DNA of 64,000 nt from JAWPMV01 sp038527215 (GTDB lineage Bacteria; Bacteroidota; Bacteroidia; J057). The first letter of the stretch is position 1; the number at the start of each line of letters is the position of its first letter. Below the pieces are notes generated by a model. It did not search any database. It was not told where the DNA came from and saw nothing but the letters and a program-made list of their open reading frames with translations. Of the stretch, positions 59,893 through 64,000 are shown piece after piece. Location of the stretch: positions 25,879-89,878 of the forward strand of contig JBCBGC010000010.1 in assembly GCA_038527215.1 (NCBI GenBank), in the 5' to 3' direction. A program made the position numbers and the translations under genes.

Positions 59893-60657
59893 ATGATCAA
59901 TTATCCTCTTAACCAGATTCCTGAGCGGAGCACCAAGCCCCGCCTGGAAGGCCTGAGCATGATTATGGACAAAGGCTTGAGTGTGCGTCAGGCTGAGGAC
60001 CTTGTGAGTGTGGCGGCTCCACACATAGATGTGATCAAGTTGGGATGGGCTACCTCCGCCGTTACCCAAAACCTGGAAAGCAAACTGGCTGTTTACCGGC
60101 AGGCAGGGATTCCTACCTACCTGGGTGGGACTATGTTGGAAGCTTTTTATATCCGCGGTCAGATCGAAGACTACAAGCGGGTATTGGACAAGTACAAAAT
60201 CACCCATGTGGAGGTCTCTGATGGGTCCATTGACATTTCCTCCGAGGATAAATGTGCCCTCATCCGGGATTTATCTAAAGACTTTACCGTCTTGTCTGAA
60301 GTAGGAAGTAAAAATCCTGACGTAGTGCTTCCCCCTTCCAAGTGGATTCAAATGATGCAACAGGAACTTGAAGCTGGTTCCTGGAAAGTGATTGCCGAAG
60401 CTCGTGAAAGTGGGACCGTAGGCATGTTCCGGGGAGATGGTAAGGTACGGAGCGACTTGATCGAAGAGATCATGCAGGCTATCCCTCCTGAGAAAATCAT
60501 CTGGGAAGCACCCCAAAAATCTCAGCAGGTATGGTTCATCAAACTGATCGGAACCAATGTCAACCTGGGAAATATTGCACCAAACGAGGCGATTCCGTTG
60601 GAAACCCTCCGTCTCGGCTTACGAGGAGACACCTTCCACACCTTTTTAAAGGCTTAA
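59893..60657 (+). CDS. phosphosulfolactate synthase (ComA family)
   Basis: A 254-residue TIM-barrel protein of the ComA family, which adds sulfite to phosphoenolpyruvate. Diagnostic stretches are KPRLEGLSMIMDKGL near residue 17, HIDVIKLGWATSAV near 44, YLGGTMLEAFY near 76, HVEVSDGSIDIS near 104, LSEVGSK near 134 and IWEAPQKSQQVWFIKLIG near 204. In methanogens it starts coenzyme M synthesis; in bacteria the product 3-sulfolactate can serve other sulfonates. No other sulfonate gene is adjacent. A strong terminator follows. Confidence 0.9.
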   Translation: MINYPLNQIPERSTKPRLEGLSMIMDKGLSVRQAEDLVSVAAPHIDVIKLGWATSAVTQNLESKLAVYRQAGIPTYLGGTMLEAFYIRGQIEDYKRVLDKYKITHVEVSDGSIDISSEDKCALIRDLSKDFTVLSEVGSKNPDVVLPPSKWIQMMQQELEAGSWKVIAEARESGTVGMFRGDGKVRSDLIEEIMQAIPPEKIIWEAPQKSQQVWFIKLIGTNVNLGNIAPNEAIPLETLRLGLRGDTFHTFLKA

Positions 60658-60670
60658 CCGCCCCTAAAAA

Positions 60671-60708
60671 AATTGCCCCGACAGCATACTGCCGGGGCAA
60701 TTTTTTTT
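60671..60708 (+). terminator. intrinsic terminator of the ComA-like gene
   Basis: AATTGCCCCG (60671-60680) pairs with CGGGGCAATT (60693-60702), with an inner CAG/CTG extension, and runs into eight T. It lies 14 bp past the stop. Confidence 0.92.
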
Positions 60709-60976
60709 CATTCAATCTCTGTTCCAACAGAGATTTCTCCCTTTGGAAAGAGGGTTCATTTGATTAACTTGAAATAACTCGAATTCCTCCTGCCGGTAAG
60801 TGGCGTCCTGGTGGGTTCGGAGCCTTCTCTTCAAACAATTACTGCCCTTGATAGCTTGAAAGGCAGGCATCAAGCGGTAGCGTAACGAAGAAATATAAGA
60901 CCAAACTACTGCACTACATGACAGGTGTGAACCCCGGTTCATGCCTGTTTCATTTTGACTAGCTACGCTTGAAGGA
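60703..60976. other. 274-bp intergenic region with two hairpins
   Basis: No gene is seen. A 10-bp perfect palindrome with a 2-nt centre lies at 60714-60735 (AATCTCTGTT, CC, AACAGAGATT). A second hairpin at 60921-60948 has an ACAGG/CCTGT outer stem and a TGAAC/GTTCA inner stem, followed on the plus strand by TTTCATTTT, and may terminate or attenuate. On the minus strand the region is downstream of the pseudo-M48 gene, so these are candidate 3'-end structures. Confidence 0.5.
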
Positions 60977-62083
60977 TTAATCCCCCGGTAGGAAGGCCCA
61001 TAATTCCGGACGACCGATCTGGGCTGACCAGGATCGTCCCAGGAGATTGAGCCCCGCCCAGGATAGGTACTGGCTGTAAGCCAGCACGAACCAACTGCCT
61101 TTTTGCGGTTTTTGGGTCTGCATAGCCGCCTGCCGGTCGGGAAGGGTAGGAGTAGGATGAAAAAAGCCCAACCAGGCGGGTTGAAAGGCTTGTTCCAGGT
61201 CCTGCAGGCGGGAAGTTTGCTTAAATGCCTCCCGCAGCAAGTCTGCATCGGCATTTTTGTAAAAAGTCCAGCGATCGACTTCCAGGGTAGCCTTTCGACT
61301 CATTCCCGGCAGCAAAAAAAGCATCGGTAGCAGGTTGAATAAGCTGTAAAGGCCGATGGTCTGGAGAAAATGGCTGGCATTGGGTTCATGCATCCCTCCC
61401 AACCAGGCCGCCAGTCCAAAACAGATGAGTTGCGTAAGAAAAGCGAGGGCCGCTCCCCGTCCATGGCTGGCGGTGACGATCGCTCCCTGCCGTCTGGCCA
61501 GGATCATCTTCATGACCTTCTCCGAAAAGCGCGTTTTCCAATATTGGGGGAGAACGATCACTTCATTGCCCGGTAAGCCAGCGATGCCGCCCGTGAAGGC
61601 CTGGTTTTGGTTAGTGACATACATCACCAGCCGCCCCCGGTCATTTTCTGGCTGGACCGTCCAACCATTGAGCGCCCTACCAATCCATAGCTGTAAACTT
61701 AGCAATAGCAGCATGATCAGAATTAAGCCACCGATCACGCCAGCCAGCCCCAACCAGGCGCCCATTTCCCACAGCAACATGCCTTGTACCCACAGCAGCA
61801 AAAGATGAACCAAAGAGGCTCTCAGCCAACGCTTAAACCACTGTCCGGGGCTTTCGACAGTTTTCCCATGTAAAGCGGGTAGGCGGTAACCCCCCAGAAA
61901 ATCTATCGGAAGCGAGATAAGCCAGTAAATCCCTAAGAAAAGTCCCACTACGGCAGCAGAGGGAAGTCCTTCCAGGCTCAAAAGGCCTGTTTCTGAGGGC
62001 CAAATCATCAGGGATACCATCAAACCAGCCATCAGGAGGAGATTTCCTGCGGCTAACCATCTGCGACTACGCTGAAATTTCAT
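60977..62083 (-). CDS. M48-like membrane protein lacking the zinc-binding motif
   Basis: A 368-residue protein with four to five membrane spans (about 10-28, 43-62, 92-135, 212-230, 243-260). Its plan is that of M48 (Ste24/HtpX-type) peptidases: the AFTGGIAGLPGNEVIVLPQYW stretch (in two strands, 162-182) that precedes the active helix, the helix itself, then SRKATLEVDRW (262-272) and FFHPTPTLPDRQAAM (307-321). Where AHExGH is expected it has A196-R-R-Q-G-A201, so both His ligands and the catalytic Glu are gone; only E268 remains. It is therefore a probable pseudoprotease. It follows an M3 peptidase gene by 6 bp. Confidence 0.75.
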   Translation of the reverse strand: MKFQRSRRWLAAGNLLLMAGLMVSLMIWPSETGLLSLEGLPSAAVVGLFLGIYWLISLPIDFLGGYRLPALHGKTVESPGQWFKRWLRASLVHLLLLWVQGMLLWEMGAWLGLAGVIGGLILIMLLLLSLQLWIGRALNGWTVQPENDRGRLVMYVTNQNQAFTGGIAGLPGNEVIVLPQYWKTRFSEKVMKMILARRQGAIVTASHGRGAALAFLTQLICFGLAAWLGGMHEPNASHFLQTIGLYSLFNLLPMLFLLPGMSRKATLEVDRWTFYKNADADLLREAFKQTSRLQDLEQAFQPAWLGFFHPTPTLPDRQAAMQTQKPQKGSWFVLAYSQYLSWAGLNLLGRSWSAQIGRPELWAFLPGD

Positions 62084-62089
62084 CTGAAT

Positions 62090-63841
62090 CTATGCCGTCA
62101 TGCTGGGTTCTGTGAGCAGGTGATATTGTTCCAGGCAAAAATCTACGCACTCTTTCATGTAGGCGGCTGAGAAGTCAAACTTGATACCGGCCGCCTCGTA
62201 GATTTGGGGGATCGGTTTGGTATAGCCAAGTTTGAGGGCCTCCAGATATTCATTCATGCCTTTTTCCGGATCCTGCTTATAGTTTCTCCAGATCGCCAGG
62301 GCTCCCAGCTGAGCAATGGCATATTCAATATAGTAAAAAGGCACATCAAAGATATGGCCTTGCTTGACCCACATATTGAGCATAGAATCCTCATATCCGC
62401 TCCAATCCACGGCGTCTCCGTGGAAGCGGGTAAATAAGGCTTTCCACTGCCCATTTCTCTCCCCGTGTGTATGATTGGGGTGGTCATAGGCCCACTGCTG
62501 GAAGGCATCCACCGCCGCAATCCAGGGGAAGATGGTGATACAACGGATCAATTGACCTTTTTGGGCCCGGATGAGATCGTCGTGATTGGGATAGAACTCT
62601 TTATACTGATCCAGGCATAGCAATTCCATGGTCATGGAAGCCAGCTCGGCCACCTCGGAAGGCGTTTGTTTCAGAGCGTTCAGAGAAATAAACCGGGTGA
62701 CAAAAGAATGCACCGCATGCCCACTCTCGTGCAACATAGTGATGACATCATTCTGTGTGCCCGCCGCATTCATGAAAATGAAAGGAATTCCTGTTTCCAT
62801 TAGCGGGTAGTTATAGCCGCCAGGCTGCTTGCCGATCCGGGTTTCCAGATCGAGGAATCCCTTTTGGTCCATGATCTTGAGCATCTCTCCCAACTCAGGT
62901 TTGAGCGCAGCCAGCGACTGGACAGAGCGCGCCAGGAGTTGTTCGGGTTTTTCCCGGTCAAAAGGCACCAGTGGCTCATCTCCCAGGACATCTACCTGCA
63001 AGTCCCAGGGGCGTAGTTTTTCCAAGCCCAGTTTGATCCTTCTTTCTTCTAATATGGATTCGTAGACAGGCTTTACCACTTTCTCCACGGCATCGTGAAA
63101 AGCATAGGTGTCCTCCAGGCTATAATCAAAGCGGCCCATGGCATCAAACTTATAGCGGGTGTAGGAGCTATATCCAGCGTTCCCCGCCATCTGATGCCGT
63201 AAGGAGATGAGTTTATCAAATAGGTCCTGTAGTTTTTCATAGTCCTGGGCTCTCCGTTGGGCGATTTTTTCCCAGACTTCCTGCCGCCTAGCCCGATCCC
63301 GGGACTCCAGGATTTTACCTGCTTCCTGTATGGTCAGGGTTTGTTCCCCAATCTCTACTGTCATGGCTCCTAAGGTGGCACCATGCTGCTGAGAGGTAGA
63401 TTCTTCTTCTACCGAGAGGGCTACATTCTCTTCCCGAAATAACTCAATTTGCCGTTTTAGCCCTCTTACATAGGTAAGATAAGGCTCGTCCTCCAACTGA
63501 TCCAGGTAGGGCGTGGCCGCAATTTTTCGATTGAGCTGATCCCGGTAGGTAGAGAGATGGGGGATGATTTCCTGGAGAAAATACAGAAAGGATTTTTTGT
63601 AGGCTTCGTTCTGGGTGTCCCTGGTTTTTCGGATATATCTCCAGGCATAGTCCTCCGAAACCAGCGCGTCCAGCTCATTCCGTTTTTTGAGAAACTCCTG
63701 CAAAGACTCCGGAGAAGTAATATCAGTTTCTAGTAAGGCCTTAAAATAAGGTTCCAGGGTCTCCCAGTCTGAGATATCAAAATCTTTGGGAAGAAAAGTC
63801 CGGCTCAGCCGGTTGTCCTGGATGGTAAGAAACTCTTGCAT
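62090..63841 (-). CDS. M3-family oligoendopeptidase (PepF-like)
   Basis: A 583-residue cytosolic zinc peptidase. The HExxH motif is in MLHESGHAVHSF near residue 378, with the third ligand in PSEVAELASMTMELL near 406. The helical N-terminal two-thirds and the NAAGTQNDVITMLHESGH context are typical of oligoendopeptidase F relatives, which trim short peptides. It is cotranscribed with the pseudo-M48 gene (6-bp gap), so the two may work together. Confidence 0.92.
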   Translation of the reverse strand: MQEFLTIQDNRLSRTFLPKDFDISDWETLEPYFKALLETDITSPESLQEFLKKRNELDALVSEDYAWRYIRKTRDTQNEAYKKSFLYFLQEIIPHLSTYRDQLNRKIAATPYLDQLEDEPYLTYVRGLKRQIELFREENVALSVEEESTSQQHGATLGAMTVEIGEQTLTIQEAGKILESRDRARRQEVWEKIAQRRAQDYEKLQDLFDKLISLRHQMAGNAGYSSYTRYKFDAMGRFDYSLEDTYAFHDAVEKVVKPVYESILEERRIKLGLEKLRPWDLQVDVLGDEPLVPFDREKPEQLLARSVQSLAALKPELGEMLKIMDQKGFLDLETRIGKQPGGYNYPLMETGIPFIFMNAAGTQNDVITMLHESGHAVHSFVTRFISLNALKQTPSEVAELASMTMELLCLDQYKEFYPNHDDLIRAQKGQLIRCITIFPWIAAVDAFQQWAYDHPNHTHGERNGQWKALFTRFHGDAVDWSGYEDSMLNMWVKQGHIFDVPFYYIEYAIAQLGALAIWRNYKQDPEKGMNEYLEALKLGYTKPIPQIYEAAGIKFDFSAAYMKECVDFCLEQYHLLTEPSMTA

Positions 63842-63908
63842 AGGGTTAACTTTTTCCTAATTCTAACATGAAACAACTGGCCCGTCAAATGAAAATCATT
63901 CTTATTTG

Positions 63909-63941
63909 TTGAAATTTTAGGCCCGAAAAACCGTATATTTG
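63909..63941 (+). promoter_or_regulatory. consensus promoter for a plus-strand gene beyond the window
   Basis: TTG (63909-63911), a 22-bp spacer and TATATTTG (63934-63941). The -7 element is a full match. It points out of the window to the right, so its gene is not visible. Bases 63842-64000 otherwise hold no gene that can be supported. Confidence 0.55.
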
Positions 63942-64000
63942 GTCACCGTGAAATAGAAATTCCTTTCCAGAAGCAGTTTGTGATCCGTTTCCCTCTTTAA

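Noticed and set aside
60921..60948. tRNA T-arm-like GGTTCA hairpin as part of a tRNA
   Set aside because: No acceptor, D or anticodon arms could be found around it.
1..64000. CRISPR arrays, rRNA, tRNA, insertion sequences, origin
   Set aside because: No regularly spaced repeats, tRNA cloverleaf, transposase or DnaA-box cluster was seen on reading both strands.

Overview
The window looks like a chromosomal segment of a member of the Bacteroidota, most likely a Saprospiria-type organism. Two secreted proteins end in type A type IX secretion sorting domains, and there is a TonB-dependent receptor with a carboxypeptidase-regulatory-like N-terminus. Promoters of the Bacteroidota form TTTG-N19..22-TAnnTTTG are visible, and the long TPR, caspase and LytS/LytTR proteins are typical of the group. 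There are no tRNA or rRNA genes, CRISPR array, prophage or recognisable insertion sequence. Genes lie on both strands in short operons, often separated by clear intrinsic terminators.

Layout. 1-1759: a cut glycosyltransferase and an LpxH-like metallophosphoesterase with a structured leader. 2060-7670: a T9SS-exported protein, a TonB receptor and a PhoB-like regulator. 7877-15851: a minus-strand operon whose core is kleisin, kite and a MukB/MksB/JetC-like SMC protein, followed by an ankyrin protein. 16036-19892: a modular repeat surface protein with a T9SS partner. 19964-24842: a DUF368 lipid-carrier transporter, frr, gatB, a ferredoxin and a LuxC-type acyl-CoA reductase. 25018-29574: a caspase-like protease, an ECF sigma factor, an anti-sigma/TPR membrane protein and scpA. 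30064-32796: AlkB, a Dabb protein and pseudouridine catabolism (psuG, psuK). 32834-36968: four tandem paralogues in an ABAB arrangement. 37086-43281: a DUF4139 protein, a VWA protein and a LytS/LytTR two-component pair. 43282-44460: an AT-rich islet with a lipoprotein. 44696-53424: proS, a methyltransferase, a VWA protein, gmk, nadD, pssA, purS and an HD protein. 53518-63841: an OmpA/PD40 protein, a coiled-coil protein, CYTH, NlpC/P60, DUF2147, phosphosulfolactate synthase, a pseudo-M48 protein and an M3 peptidase.

The most unusual content is the SMC-kleisin-kite operon (9648-14364). The SMC-like protein keeps the MukB/MksB/JetC architecture, but its Walker A lysine, signature motif and Walker B glutamate are all replaced while the frame stays open. 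The kite and SMC genes appear to have their own promoter, with two 18-bp near-identical direct repeats just upstream. No JetD-type nuclease is present; an ankyrin-repeat protein sits in that place. The housekeeping kleisin scpA is encoded separately, so this looks like an accessory, ATPase-dead condensin-like complex. Two other proteins also look like inactivated enzymes: an M48-like membrane protein without HExxH, and the P-loop half of an HD protein.
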